Below, piece after piece: positions 8,255 to 16,785 of a stretch of DNA of 64,000 nt. The DNA is from Pseudomonas fluorescens. GTDB taxonomy: Bacteria; Pseudomonadota; Gammaproteobacteria; Pseudomonadales; Pseudomonadaceae. The position numbers and the translations under genes were made by a program. The stretch is taken from contig NZ_CP148752.1 in NCBI RefSeq assembly GCF_040448305.1, positions 2,728,001-2,792,000 on the forward strand. The letters run 5' to 3'. Position 1 is the stretch's first letter, and each line of letters opens with the position of its first letter. Below the pieces are notes generated by a model that saw only the letters and a list, made by a program, of their open reading frames with translations, was not told the DNA's origin and searched no databases.

Positions 8255-8884
8255 CAAGCCTGCTCCCACAGTTTGATCGTCAGTGAATGCCAATCCCGCG
8301 GCCGACCACAATCCCTGTGGGAGCGGCGGTGCGGCGATCCGACTTGCCCGCGAAGAGGCCGGTACATCCAACACAGATATTGGCTGACCCACCGCCTTCG
8401 CGAGCAAGCCCGCTCCCACAATTTTGATCTTCAGTGAACGCTAATCCCGCGGCCGACCACAATCCCTGTGGGAGCGGCGGTGCGGCGATCCGACTTGCTC
8501 GCGAAGAGGCCGGCACATCCAACAGAGATATTGCCTGACCCAGCGCTATCGCGAGCAAGCTCGCTCCCACAATTTTGATCTTCAGTGACCACCAATCCCA
8601 CGCCAGCCACAACCCCTGTGGGAGCGAGCCTGCTCGCGAAGAGGCCGGCACATCCAACAGAGATATTGCCTGACCCAGCGCTTTCGCGAGCAAGCCCGCT
8701 CCCACAATTTTGATCTTCAGTGACCACCAATCCCACGGTTGGCCACAACCCCTGTGGGAGCGAGCCTGCTCGCGAAGAGGCCGGCACATCCAACAGAGAT
8801 ATTGCCTGACCCAGCGCTTTCGCGAGCAAGCCCGCTCCCACAATTTTGATCTTCAGTGAACGCTAATTCCCCGGCCGGCCACAG
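8255..8884. repeat. Tandem array of REP-pair (REPIN) units
   Basis: At least four copies of a unit recur with spacing of 151, 150 and then 136 bases, judged from the CCTGTGGG arms at 8314, 8465, 8615 and 8751. Each unit holds an inverted REP pair around an inner segment (CACATCCAACAGAGATATTG) and an outer linker (ATTTTGATCTTCAGTGA). The first two units have an extra GCGGTGCGGCGATCCGACTT stretch in the left arm, absent from the last two. Linker and spacer repeat along with the arms, so the array grew by tandem duplication. The reading frames across it are artefacts. Confidence 0.9.
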
Positions 8885-8893
8885 TTGACCTGC

Positions 8894-10366
8894 TTACTTC
8901 AAGTACCACCCCCAAGGCTGCTCACTGACGTACTCGGTCACCTGCTTGACCTCCAGGTAATTGTGCAATCCCCATTGCCCCAGTTCCCGGCCGATGCCGC
9001 TGTGTTTCATCCCGCCCCAGGGCGCTTCGACGAAGGTCGGTTGCGAGCAGTTGACCCAGACGATCCCTGCACGCAGCTGGTTGGCGACCCGAGCGGTGCG
9101 CTGCAAGTCGGCGCTCATCACGGCGGCAGCCAAGCCGAAGCGGCTGGCGTTGGCCATTTGCACCGCTTGCTCTTCGGTCTTGAAACGCTTGATGCACAGC
9201 ACCGGGCCGAACACTTCTTCGCGCCACAAGATGCTGCTGTGCCCCGGCTCATCAAAGATTGCCGGCTCGATGAAATACCCTTCGGCCAGATGCGCCGGCC
9301 GCTTGCCTCCGGTGAGCAAACGGGCGCCACTGGCCAGGCCCTGGTCGATGAAACCGAGCACCTTGTCGTACTGACCCTGGCTGACCAGCGGCCCGAGCAG
9401 CACACCGGGCTGCATGCCGGGGCCAATGCTGATCTTGCGGGTTTCTTCGACCAGACGTTCGATCAGGCGCGGGGCGATGCTTTCTTGCACCAGCAGACGT
9501 GACGTGGCGCTGCACACCTGGCCCTGGTTCCAGAAAATCCCGAACAGAATCCACTCCACAGCGGCTTCGACATCGGCGTCATCAAACACGATGAAGGCAG
9601 ACTTGCCCCCCAGTTCCAGGCTGATGTTCTTGATGTCCCGCGCCGCCGCCGACATGATTTTCGCCCCGGTGGGCACGCTGCCGGTGAAGGCCAGTTTGTC
9701 CACTCCCGGATGCTCGGTGAGCGGGCTGCCGGCGTCGGCGCCGAGGCCGGTGACCATGTTCAACACTCCGGCTGGCAAGCCGATACGGTCGGCAGCGGCC
9801 GCCAGCTCCAGGGCGGTCAGCGGCGTCAGTTCGGACGGTTTCAACACCACCGTGGCCCCGGCAGCCAAGGCTGGCGCGACCTTCCACGCGGCCATCAGCA
9901 GCGGGTAGTTCCAGGGAATGATCTGCCCGGCGACGCCAATCGGCTCGTGGCGGATGCGGCAGCGGAATCGCGCGTCCGGCAAGGCCAGCGGCTGATCCTG
10001 CTGCTGATCCAGCTCGCGGGCCAAACCGGCGTAGTAACGGAAGCAACCAATCGCATCGCCAATGTCCCACTGCGCTTCGGGCAGGGGCTTGCCGTTGTCG
10101 CGCACTTCAAGTTCCGCCAGCGCCTGCTGGCCACTTTCCAGTTCATCGGCCAAGGCTTCCAGCCACTGTGCACGTTCGGTGCCGCTGGTCTGGCCCCAGC
10201 CATTGTCGAAGGCACGACGGGCCGCACGCACGGCATGGTCGACATCCTCTTCAGTGCCCGCGGCCACCCGGTGGAAGACCTGTTCGGTGGCCGGATCGAT
10301 CACGTCCAGATAACCGCCCAGGTCCGGGCTGACCCATTCGCCGTTGATGTAGAGCTGATCACGCAT
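8894..10366 (-). CDS. NAD(P)-dependent aldehyde dehydrogenase (betaine/aminobutyraldehyde type)
   Basis: A 490-residue aldehyde dehydrogenase with all catalytic landmarks: PWNYPLLMAAWK (N153), LELGGKS (E251), QGQVCSATSR (C285) and EEVFGPV. It resembles betaine aldehyde and gamma-aminobutyraldehyde dehydrogenases. It is the last gene of a five-gene operon whose other members form a polyamine-type ABC importer; its start overlaps the preceding permease stop by eight bases. Oxidation of an aminoaldehyde from polyamine breakdown is therefore a sensible inference, but the exact substrate is open. Confidence 0.85.
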   Translation of the reverse strand: MRDQLYINGEWVSPDLGGYLDVIDPATEQVFHRVAAGTEEDVDHAVRAARRAFDNGWGQTSGTERAQWLEALADELESGQQALAELEVRDNGKPLPEAQWDIGDAIGCFRYYAGLARELDQQQDQPLALPDARFRCRIRHEPIGVAGQIIPWNYPLLMAAWKVAPALAAGATVVLKPSELTPLTALELAAAADRIGLPAGVLNMVTGLGADAGSPLTEHPGVDKLAFTGSVPTGAKIMSAAARDIKNISLELGGKSAFIVFDDADVEAAVEWILFGIFWNQGQVCSATSRLLVQESIAPRLIERLVEETRKISIGPGMQPGVLLGPLVSQGQYDKVLGFIDQGLASGARLLTGGKRPAHLAEGYFIEPAIFDEPGHSSILWREEVFGPVLCIKRFKTEEQAVQMANASRFGLAAAVMSADLQRTARVANQLRAGIVWVNCSQPTFVEAPWGGMKHSGIGRELGQWGLHNYLEVKQVTEYVSEQPWGWYLK

Positions 10367-11186
10367 GGTGCGACTCCTTGACGCCGGTGCGGCGGTTTTG
10401 CAGATGGCGGGAAGTGAACAGCAGGGCCAGCGACACGCAGATGATCACCGTGGAAATCGCGTTGATCTCTGGTGTCACGCCACGGCGGATGGAGGAAAAG
10501 ATGTAGATCGGCAACGTCGTTTCAGAGCCGGCGACGAAGAACGCGATGATGAAATCGTCGAAGCTGAAGGTGAACGCCAGCAGGAACCCGGCCATGATCG
10601 CCGGACTGATCTGCGGCAGGGTCACCCGCCAGAAGGTGTCCATCGGAGGCGCATACAGGTCCGCCGAGGCTTCCAGCAAGGCCTTGTCCAGCGAGTCGAC
10701 GCGGCTGCGCACGATCACCATCACCAGGGCCATGGTGAACAACGAGTGCGCGGCGATCACGGTGAAGAACCCCATGTTCAATTTCGGCACTGTCGGCAGC
10801 CAGCTCGCCAGCAGCGGGTTGATCAGGTCGAACAGGCTGATGAAGGCGATCAGTGTCGAGATGCCGATGACAATGCCGGGCACGATGATCGCGCAGTAGG
10901 TCAGTGCGTCGAACAGCAAGCGCACTTTGGTGCCGCAGCGCTGCAAGCCGAACACCGCGAGGGTGCCGAACAGCGTGGCGATCACTGCCGAACTGAAGGC
11001 GATCAGTGCGCTGTTGCCCAGGGCTTCCATGATGAACGGGTTGCCGAATGCGGTGCCGAACCATTGCACCGAGCAGCACTGGAACGCCAGGCCACTGCGC
11101 CCGGCGTTGAAGCTGAACAGCACGATCAAGGCAATCGGCGCATAGAGGAACAGGTACAGCGAGGTTGAATAGCTGCGCAGCCACAT
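10359..11186 (-). CDS. ABC transporter permease, PotC/PotI type
   Basis: A 275-residue inner membrane permease with about six helices and the coupling-loop motif EASADLYAPPMDTFWRVTLP near residue 170-190. FSFDDFIIAFF is typical of the second permease of spermidine/putrescine importers. It begins one base after the stop of the partner permease and overlaps the aldehyde dehydrogenase start. It pairs with the 11188-12105 product to form the channel. Confidence 0.87.
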   Translation of the reverse strand: MWLRSYSTSLYLFLYAPIALIVLFSFNAGRSGLAFQCCSVQWFGTAFGNPFIMEALGNSALIAFSSAVIATLFGTLAVFGLQRCGTKVRLLFDALTYCAIIVPGIVIGISTLIAFISLFDLINPLLASWLPTVPKLNMGFFTVIAAHSLFTMALVMVIVRSRVDSLDKALLEASADLYAPPMDTFWRVTLPQISPAIMAGFLLAFTFSFDDFIIAFFVAGSETTLPIYIFSSIRRGVTPEINAISTVIICVSLALLFTSRHLQNRRTGVKESHHA

Positions 11187-11187
11187 G

Positions 11188-12105
11188 TCACAGGCCTCCG
11201 TCGGCAGGGCGGCCGCCGTAGCGCGCCACCAGTTTCAAATACACGCCGATGATCAGCAGCATCATCGCCACCAACGTCATGGCCAGCGCACTGCCGAATG
11301 GCCAGTTGCGCGATTGCAGGAACAGGTCGACCAGCGCGTTGCCGACAAAGAACACCTTGCCGCCGCCGAGAATGGCCGGGATCAGGAACTCGCCCATCAA
11401 CAGGATGAACACCAGCATCACCCCGGTGATGATCCCCGGCGCGGACAGCGGCAGGGTGATCCGGCGAAAGCTTTCGAAGGCACTGGCGCCCAGGTCCGCC
11501 GAGGCTTCGAGCAGGCGCTTGTCGAGTTTTTCCAGGCTGACGTAGATCGGGAACACCATCAGCGGCAGGTAGCCATAGACGATGCCGATCAACACCGCCC
11601 ACGGCGTGTTGATCAGCCGCACATCCTCGAGACCCAGGCTGGCCAGCAGCGCCGGAATGCCTTTGCCGCTGAGGATGAAAATCCACGCGTAGGTGCGGAT
11701 CAGGAAACTGGTCCAGAACGGCACGATCACCAGGGTCAGCAACAGCGAACGGTTCCTCGTGACCTTGACCGCAAGGAAGTACGCCAATGGATAAGCCGCC
11801 ACCAGGCACACCAGGGTGCCCAGCGGCGCCAGCATCAGCGTGTTGCTGAACGCCGCGCCGCGAGAACCGAGATTCAGGTAGTTGGCCAGGGTGAAGCCAC
11901 CGGCGTAACCGCCCACGGCGCTGCGCTCGCCGAAACTGAAGACCAGGATGATCACCAGCGGCATCAACAACAGCAGCAGGAACCACAGGGTCGAAGGCAA
12001 GAGCATTAGCAGGGTGATGCGCCGGCCGAGGCTGCGCCGTTGGCGAACCTCGGCCGACAGGGCATGGCCAGGCTGCACCGTTTGCGGGTGGGCGGCGGCA
12101 TTCAT
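11188..12105 (-). CDS. ABC transporter permease, PotB/PotH type
   Basis: A 305-residue permease. The EAA loop reads EASADLGASAFESFRRITLP, and FILLMGEFLIPAILGG is typical of PotB/PotH. The start at 12105 has AGGAG seven bases upstream; an ATG 21 bases earlier has no ribosome site. A charged cytoplasmic N-terminus of about 35 residues precedes the first helix, as is usual in PotH. It forms the transporter channel with the next gene. Confidence 0.87.
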   Translation of the reverse strand: MNAAAHPQTVQPGHALSAEVRQRRSLGRRITLLMLLPSTLWFLLLLLMPLVIILVFSFGERSAVGGYAGGFTLANYLNLGSRGAAFSNTLMLAPLGTLVCLVAAYPLAYFLAVKVTRNRSLLLTLVIVPFWTSFLIRTYAWIFILSGKGIPALLASLGLEDVRLINTPWAVLIGIVYGYLPLMVFPIYVSLEKLDKRLLEASADLGASAFESFRRITLPLSAPGIITGVMLVFILLMGEFLIPAILGGGKVFFVGNALVDLFLQSRNWPFGSALAMTLVAMMLLIIGVYLKLVARYGGRPADGGL

Positions 12106-12136
12106 GGGTGACTCCTCATTGGCCATGGTCAGGCGA

Positions 12137-13279
12137 TCAGGCGGACTTGAAACGCGCCATCAGTTCGGCACGCGCCGGGCTGGTCAGCGTCGCGGCGGCA
12201 CCGAACTCCAGCGGGCTCAGGGCTTCGGCGGCCGGGTACATGATCGGATCGTCGAGCATCGCCACCGGCAGCAGCGCGTCGACACGCTTGTCGCCGCTCG
12301 GGTAGCCGTGGCTCAGCACTTCCAGCTTGTTGTGCTGCGGGTCGAGCAGGTAATTGATGAACGCGTAGGCGGCGTCCTTGTGCTCCGAGCTTTTCGGAAT
12401 GGCGAAAAAGTCGCTCCACAACTCGCCACCTTCCTTGCCCAGTTCGAACTGCATTTGCGCGTTATCGCGGTGCAGTTGCGAAGCATCGCCGGTCCACGCC
12501 ATCGCCAGCCAGGCATCGCCGCTGCGCATTGATGGTTGAATGTCGGAGTTGATCGCGAACAGGTGCGGCTTGACCTCGATCAGCAGCTTTTCCGCGTCGG
12601 CCAGTTCTATCGGGTCCAGAGAGTTGAAGCTGTAGCCGAAGCTTTTCAGCGCGTTGCCGATGGCAGTCAATTGGTAGTCGTGAACGATCGTGCGGCCGCT
12701 GGCCGGGCCTTGGGCGGCGGCCCAGAATTCTTTCCAGCTGGCGGGACCGTTTTTCAGCTTGCCGGCGTCGTAGAGCATGCCGGTGGTGCCCCAGTTTTTC
12801 GGCACCGCGTAGACCTTGCCGTCCACCGTGCCTTGGGCCATGAACTTCTGCTGGAACGCCGAGGCGTCGAAGTTGGGAATGCGCGACAGGTCCAGCGGCT
12901 CGATCAGCCCCAGGCCGACGTAGGTGCTGATGGTGTAGTTGGTCGGCACCAGCACGTCCCAGCCACTGCCGCCGGCCTGCAATTTGGCGAGCATTTCTTC
13001 GTTGGAGCCGAAAACACTCATCGACACCCGGGCGCCGGTGGTCTTGCTGAACGCGTCGAGGTTTTCCTGGCTGTGGTAGTTCGGCCAGGTCGCCAGCGCC
13101 AGGCGATCACCGAGTTTGGTTTGCTCGGCGGCCTCAGCGGTGGAGGTCAGCAGGCCGGGCATGTTGGTGGCGACCACGGCGGCGGCGATCCCCAGGCCCG
13201 TGCGGCCAAGGAACTCGCGGCGGCTGATCGAGCCGTTCTGCCAGCTGCGCAGGGTTTTTATAAAAGTCTTCTGGTCCAT
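12137..13279 (-). CDS. Polyamine-type ABC substrate-binding protein with Tat signal
   Basis: A 380-residue periplasmic solute-binding protein of the PotD/PotF family (LATWPNYHSQENLDAF, GWDVLVPTNYT, AYAFINYLLDP). The N-terminus carries a twin-arginine motif, SRREFLG, before a hydrophobic stretch and an AEA cleavage site near residue 50, so export is probably by Tat rather than Sec. The start at 13279 is set by a GGAG six bases upstream; an ATG twelve bases earlier is less likely. It recognises the operon's substrate, likely a polyamine or related cation. Confidence 0.86.
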   Translation of the reverse strand: MDQKTFIKTLRSWQNGSISRREFLGRTGLGIAAAVVATNMPGLLTSTAEAAEQTKLGDRLALATWPNYHSQENLDAFSKTTGARVSMSVFGSNEEMLAKLQAGGSGWDVLVPTNYTISTYVGLGLIEPLDLSRIPNFDASAFQQKFMAQGTVDGKVYAVPKNWGTTGMLYDAGKLKNGPASWKEFWAAAQGPASGRTIVHDYQLTAIGNALKSFGYSFNSLDPIELADAEKLLIEVKPHLFAINSDIQPSMRSGDAWLAMAWTGDASQLHRDNAQMQFELGKEGGELWSDFFAIPKSSEHKDAAYAFINYLLDPQHNKLEVLSHGYPSGDKRVDALLPVAMLDDPIMYPAAEALSPLEFGAAATLTSPARAELMARFKSA

Positions 13280-13318
13280 AGCACGCTCCACATCCGGTTG
13301 ATGAAACGAATCGATGAT

Positions 13319-14434
13319 TTACAACGCCATGGCCAACCCATTGGCGTGATCCCAGCCGACGCGCACTGGCGCGCCGTGTTCGAATGCATTGGCGCCGTGA
13401 TCCTGCTGGCGCGGTACCCGCACGCAGACCACGCCGAAGGCCTGGGTGCGCACGCGGTACTCGGTGGAATTGCCCAGGTAAATGCGGTCCTCGACGCAGC
13501 CTTGCAGCTTCACTTCCCGGGCCATCTCGGCGTTGGCCCCGGCGATGCTGATCAGCTCCGGCCGCACCGCAATGCAACCGGCGGCGTTGGCGCTCAGACC
13601 CTTGCCGGTGGGGGTGAGCGGGCTGGTCAGTTCCAGCCCTTGCTCGGTGCGCAGCACCACCGAATTGCCGTTGAGCTGGCGCACGGTGCCGTCGAACAGG
13701 TTGGACTCGCCGATGAAGTCAGCGACGTAGCGACTGGCCGGCGCTTCGTAGAGTTGTTCCGGGGTGGCGGTCTGGATGATCGATCCGTTGTGCATCACGC
13801 TGATGCTGTCGCTCATCGACAGGGCTTCCTCCTGGTCGTGGGTGACCAGCACGAAAGTGATGCCGACCTCGCGCTGCAAACGCAGCAGTTCCGACTGCAT
13901 CTCCTTGCGCAGCTTGCGGTCCAGCGCAGCCAGTGGTTCGTCGAGCAGCAACACCGTCGGCTTGTTGACCAAGGCGCGGGCGAGGGCTACGCGCTGTTGC
14001 TGGCCGCCGGACAGTTCACTCGGCTTGCGTTGGCCGAAGCCGCTCAGGCGCACCATCTCCAGCGCCTCATCGGCCATGCGCAATTGCTGTTTTTTGTCCG
14101 GGCGTGGATTGCGATAACGCAGGCCGTAGGCAATGTTCTGCGCCACGGTCAAATGCGGGAACAAAGCGTAATGCTGGAACACCATGTTCACCGGCCGCTC
14201 GAAGGCCGGCACACCGGCCACGCTTTTGCCGGCCAGACGAACCTCGCCGCTGGTGGGCTGCTCGAAGCCGGCGATCATGCGCAGGGTGGTGGTCTTGCCA
14301 CAGCCCGAGCCGCCGAGAAAGGAATGAAACGAGCCACGCCGCACCGCGAAATCCAGACCGCTGACGGCCTGCACCTCGCCATAGCGTTTGACCACATTGC
14401 AGAATTCGATATCGCTTGGCGGGGTGTTGTTCAC
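13319..14434 (-). CDS. ABC transporter ATPase, PotA/PotG type
   Basis: A 371-residue ATP-binding subunit: Walker A GGSGCGKTT, Q-loop FQHYALFP, signature LSGGQQQR, Walker B VLLLDEPLAALD, switch VLVTHDQEEALSMSD, then a C-terminal TOBE-like domain of about 130 residues. The start is a GTG at 14434 preceded by AAGGGAG at eight bases; the frame stays open upstream without family similarity. It is the first gene of the five-gene operon and energises import. Confidence 0.86.
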   Translation of the reverse strand: MNNTPPSDIEFCNVVKRYGEVQAVSGLDFAVRRGSFHSFLGGSGCGKTTTLRMIAGFEQPTSGEVRLAGKSVAGVPAFERPVNMVFQHYALFPHLTVAQNIAYGLRYRNPRPDKKQQLRMADEALEMVRLSGFGQRKPSELSGGQQQRVALARALVNKPTVLLLDEPLAALDRKLRKEMQSELLRLQREVGITFVLVTHDQEEALSMSDSISVMHNGSIIQTATPEQLYEAPASRYVADFIGESNLFDGTVRQLNGNSVVLRTEQGLELTSPLTPTGKGLSANAAGCIAVRPELISIAGANAEMAREVKLQGCVEDRIYLGNSTEYRVRTQAFGVVCVRVPRQQDHGANAFEHGAPVRVGWDHANGLAMAL

Positions 14435-14534
14435 GAGGCGGGCTCCCTTGCAGTGATGAATCAGTGCGTCGGGGGCCAAACTAGCAATCGGGGTTTTACG
14501 GTGTATATATCCCTTGGGGGATAGGAGGGTGGGG

Positions 14535-14807
14535 TTATTGATAGACCCCATGCTCAATTCGAGTCAGATAATCCTCAACCTTCTGGAATCCCTGTGAGTC
14601 ATCGAGCAGTTCCTGCGGGACGTGGTTTTCCAGTGGCTTGCAGGGTTTTTTTAGCCACGCCTTTGCCAACTGTTGATTGCCAAATACGTTGATGGCGTGT
14701 TTCAGGGCTTTTGCATGCAGGGTTTTGTTTTGCTGTTTTAGCCGCACTGATGTGATCTCCGTTGCCAGTTTGATACGTGTCAGCAGCCTCCACGTTAACC
14801 TTCGCAT
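14535..14807 (-). CDS. Orphan MbcA/ParS/Xre antitoxin C-terminal domain protein
   Basis: About 90 residues whose C-terminal half (FGNQQLAKAWL, then KPLENHVPQELL and YLTRIEHGVYQ) matches the toxin-binding domain of MbcA/ParS/Xre antitoxins of RES-type systems. The Cro-like DNA-binding half is not recognisable; the basic N-terminus is short. No RES toxin gene lies on either side. The start is uncertain: ATG 14807 has a weak ribosome site and a TTG lies at 14819. The local base composition is visibly lower in GC than the neighbours. It may be a solitary antitoxin, a remnant, or an adapter with another role. Confidence 0.6.
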   Translation of the reverse strand: MRRLTWRLLTRIKLATEITSVRLKQQNKTLHAKALKHAINVFGNQQLAKAWLKKPCKPLENHVPQELLDDSQGFQKVEDYLTRIEHGVYQ

Positions 14808-14959
14808 TTCCGACGACAAACCCTAAAAGTACGTCGGATATTTCCCGTGTTTCCAGGCAGATTTAAACGCTGCTAGGCCGCGAAAATTCGCGCGTCTGCC
14901 GTTGTTTTAGTGTTGTTGTTTAAGTGCGCTCTACGTTACTTCATGAAAGCTACAACACC

Positions 14960-15255
14960 TTGCGTCGTTGCCTACAGGTACGCCAGAATCCGCCGGCTTG
15001 TGCGCCTTGGGGCTGGGTTTTATCGTTCCCGCGTCGCTGCCAATTCAGCGACCGGGCTTGGAACCCCGAGGAATAAACGGCACAAGGCGTGCCGCTTAAC
15101 ATATGCTGCGCACCTTCAAGTGTGCACTCCGTTATGGCGGCTGTGCGCGGGAGACCTTAGGGTCTGCCGGGTTCCGTTTACCCCGGGTTCCAACCTGCGT
15201 ACAGCTGCCACCCCTTCGCTTGGAACCGAATGGAGCAGCTCCAACTCGTAGACGG
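14960..15255 (+). promoter_or_regulatory. Long structured leader candidate upstream of DUF6124
   Basis: Between the antitoxin-like gene and DUF6124 lie about 450 bases without a convincing gene. Several pairings are visible: TCGCTG/CAGCGA at 15034-15051; CCTTGGGG at 15005-15012 with CCCCGAGG at 15064-15071; competing CGCCTTG at 15003-15009 with CAAGGCG at 15083-15089; AGACC/GGTCT at 15152-15165; and GGTTCCAA at 15186-15193, which can pair with TTGGAACC at 15058-15065 or 15220-15227. Such mutually exclusive helices suggest a regulatory RNA leader. The family is not one I can name. Confidence 0.45.
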
Positions 15256-15264
15256 AGACTTGCC

Positions 15265-15624
15265 ATGTTCAAGGTCACACCCAACCCGCCGGACACCGAT
15301 CCAGCATCCCCATACGAAAGCCTCGACTCCAAAAAACTCCACGAAGCCGCCGAGCGCGCCCTCGATCATTACCTCAACCCCGGCCCTGCGATCATGGCCA
15401 CCCCGCGCACACCCAGCACGATGTTCATCGTCAATCCCGATCTCAGTGCCGAAACCTTGCTGGTGCACGCGTGTGAGTCGCTGGCGTCGGCCAATGTCAT
15501 GGCCAACGATCTGGTGGATCATCTGGAAGGGACGAGCCGCAATGCGCTGCTGGGGATTGCGCAGGTGATCATGCTGGGGGAGTTGGCGGTGAACCGGGCG
15601 CTGGATCAACTCGATCCGCCCTGA
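15265..15624 (+). CDS. DUF6124 family protein
   Basis: A 119-residue protein matching the Pseudomonas DUF6124 family: an N-terminal proline-rich start (MFKVTPNPPDTDP), a helical segment LHEAAERALDHYL, then a C-terminal helical part (LLVHACESLASANVMANDL) ending in VNRALDQLDPP. A GGAG lies seven bases before the ATG. No signal peptide or membrane segment is present. The frame stays open upstream to 15103 but that part reads as leader RNA. Function is unknown. A decayed copy of its last 22 bases reappears at 15797-15818 because of a local duplication. Confidence 0.8.
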   Translation: MFKVTPNPPDTDPASPYESLDSKKLHEAAERALDHYLNPGPAIMATPRTPSTMFIVNPDLSAETLLVHACESLASANVMANDLVDHLEGTSRNALLGIAQVIMLGELAVNRALDQLDPP

Positions 15625-15990
15625 CCACAATCTCCAGATCACCGATAGACCTGTGGGAGCGAGCCTGCTCGCGAATACGGATTCACATCCAACGCGGATG
15701 TTGGCAGATACACCGCTTTCGTGAGCAGGCTCGCTCCCACAAGGGGTTTCTGCTGGCCGACAGGTATCAGGTCTGCAACTTGAGCCCAGGGGCACTGGAT
15801 CAACTTGATCCGCCCTGACCACAATCTCCGGATCATCGACAGACCTGTGGGAGCGGGCTTGCTCGCGAAGGCGGTGTGTCAGGCAACTTATATGTTGGCC
15901 GAAAAACCGCTTTCGCGAGCAAGCCCGCTCCCACAGGGGGTTTCTGTTAACCGACAGGTATCAGGCTTGCAGCTTGAAACCGGGCGCCTG
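15603..15990. repeat. Tandemly duplicated REP pair with copied gene ends
   Basis: Two REP doublets (15651-15742 and 15844-15937) each sit in a unit of about 194 bases. The unit starts with the 3' end of the DUF6124 gene (GGATCAACTCGATCCGCCCT at 15603, copied at 15797 with one change) and ends with the 3' end of the converging luxR gene (GACAGGTATCAGG near 15760, matched near 15953). The middle junction therefore holds pieces of both gene tails. This is a direct record of a tandem duplication covering the whole intergenic region. Confidence 0.85.
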
Positions 15991-16785
15991 CAACGGATCC
16001 TCCGTCAACTCCCGAATAAACAACCCCAGCAATTCCGACTGGCTGCCAATCCCCAGCTTGGCGTAGATGTTCTTGCGGTGAATCTTCACCGTGCCGGGAC
16101 TGATGTTCAGTTGCTCAGCCACCGAGGCACTTGAGTGACCGCGCAGCAACAGTTGAACGATTTCCTGCTCGCGGCCGGTGAGGATATGCGCGCCGAACTG
16201 GTCGAAGGCTTCGCGGATCTTGAAGTCCAGGTCCTGCGCCGGTCGCGGCTCCTGAGCCTGACGCAAGCGCCAGGCTTCATTGATGACCTGTTCGACCACT
16301 GCTTGCGCACACTCGACCAATTGCATTTCATCCCGGCTGAACGCACAGCTGGCGCTGGAGCGCATCAACGACAACACCGCCGTGGCACCACCGCCGAGGT
16401 CGACGAAGAACGCCACTTCCTCGGCCAGTCCGGTTTGCTGGTAATAGGTCAGGAAGTACTCGCCGAGGTAGAAGTGGTCGGGGGCGAACTGGCGCAAACG
16501 CCACAACCCCGGCGCCTGCCCGCGTGTACAAGCCAGGTAGAACGGATCGAGCAGGTAAGGCCCGCATTGATAGTCGTCGACATACACCGCCCGCTTGTCC
16601 GCCGAGAACGTATCGAACAACGCCAGTGGCCGGTGATTGCCTTCGTAGACGAACAACACGAAATGATCGACCGGGCAGATTTGCCGAAGCCAATGGCTCA
16701 ACCCCGACAGTCGCCCATGCCCGGCAGGCAGGTCGAGCAGGTGGGCGACTCCGGTGGTCCAGAGTTTCAGTTCCTTGGGGCGCAT
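15961..16785 (-). CDS. LuxR family transcriptional regulator
   Basis: About 274 residues with a C-terminal LuxR helix-turn-helix (LTGREQEIVQLLLRG, SVAEQLNISPGTVKIHRKNIYAKLGI). The N-terminal 190 residues contain no phosphoacceptor aspartate pattern or acyl-homoserine lactone signature and look like a GAF-like or unclassified sensory domain. The start is uncertain: ATG 16785 begins the conserved part (MRPKELKLW) but has no good ribosome site, and the frame opens back to 16893. It converges with DUF6124. The regulated genes are not evident. Confidence 0.78.
   Translation of the reverse strand: MRPKELKLWTTGVAHLLDLPAGHGRLSGLSHWLRQICPVDHFVLFVYEGNHRPLALFDTFSADKRAVYVDDYQCGPYLLDPFYLACTRGQAPGLWRLRQFAPDHFYLGEYFLTYYQQTGLAEEVAFFVDLGGGATAVLSLMRSSASCAFSRDEMQLVECAQAVVEQVINEAWRLRQAQEPRPAQDLDFKIREAFDQFGAHILTGREQEIVQLLLRGHSSASVAEQLNISPGTVKIHRKNIYAKLGIGSQSELLGLFIRELTEDPLQAPGFKLQA

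Noticed and set aside
8280..8843. A 187-codon repetitive protein
   Set aside because: It is the translation of the REP array; the repeating peptide (VGCAGLFAS and similar) comes from the non-coding units.
8255..8884. A CRISPR array
   Set aside because: The repeat unit is about 136-151 bases and contains inverted pairs; there are no short constant repeats with unique spacers, and no cas genes.
12536..14524. A 662-codon plus-strand gene
   Set aside because: It is the reverse complement of the polyamine-type binding protein and ATPase genes and has no known domain.
14910..15251. A 113-codon protein upstream of DUF6124
   Set aside because: No ribosome site or family; the region is better explained as structured leader RNA.
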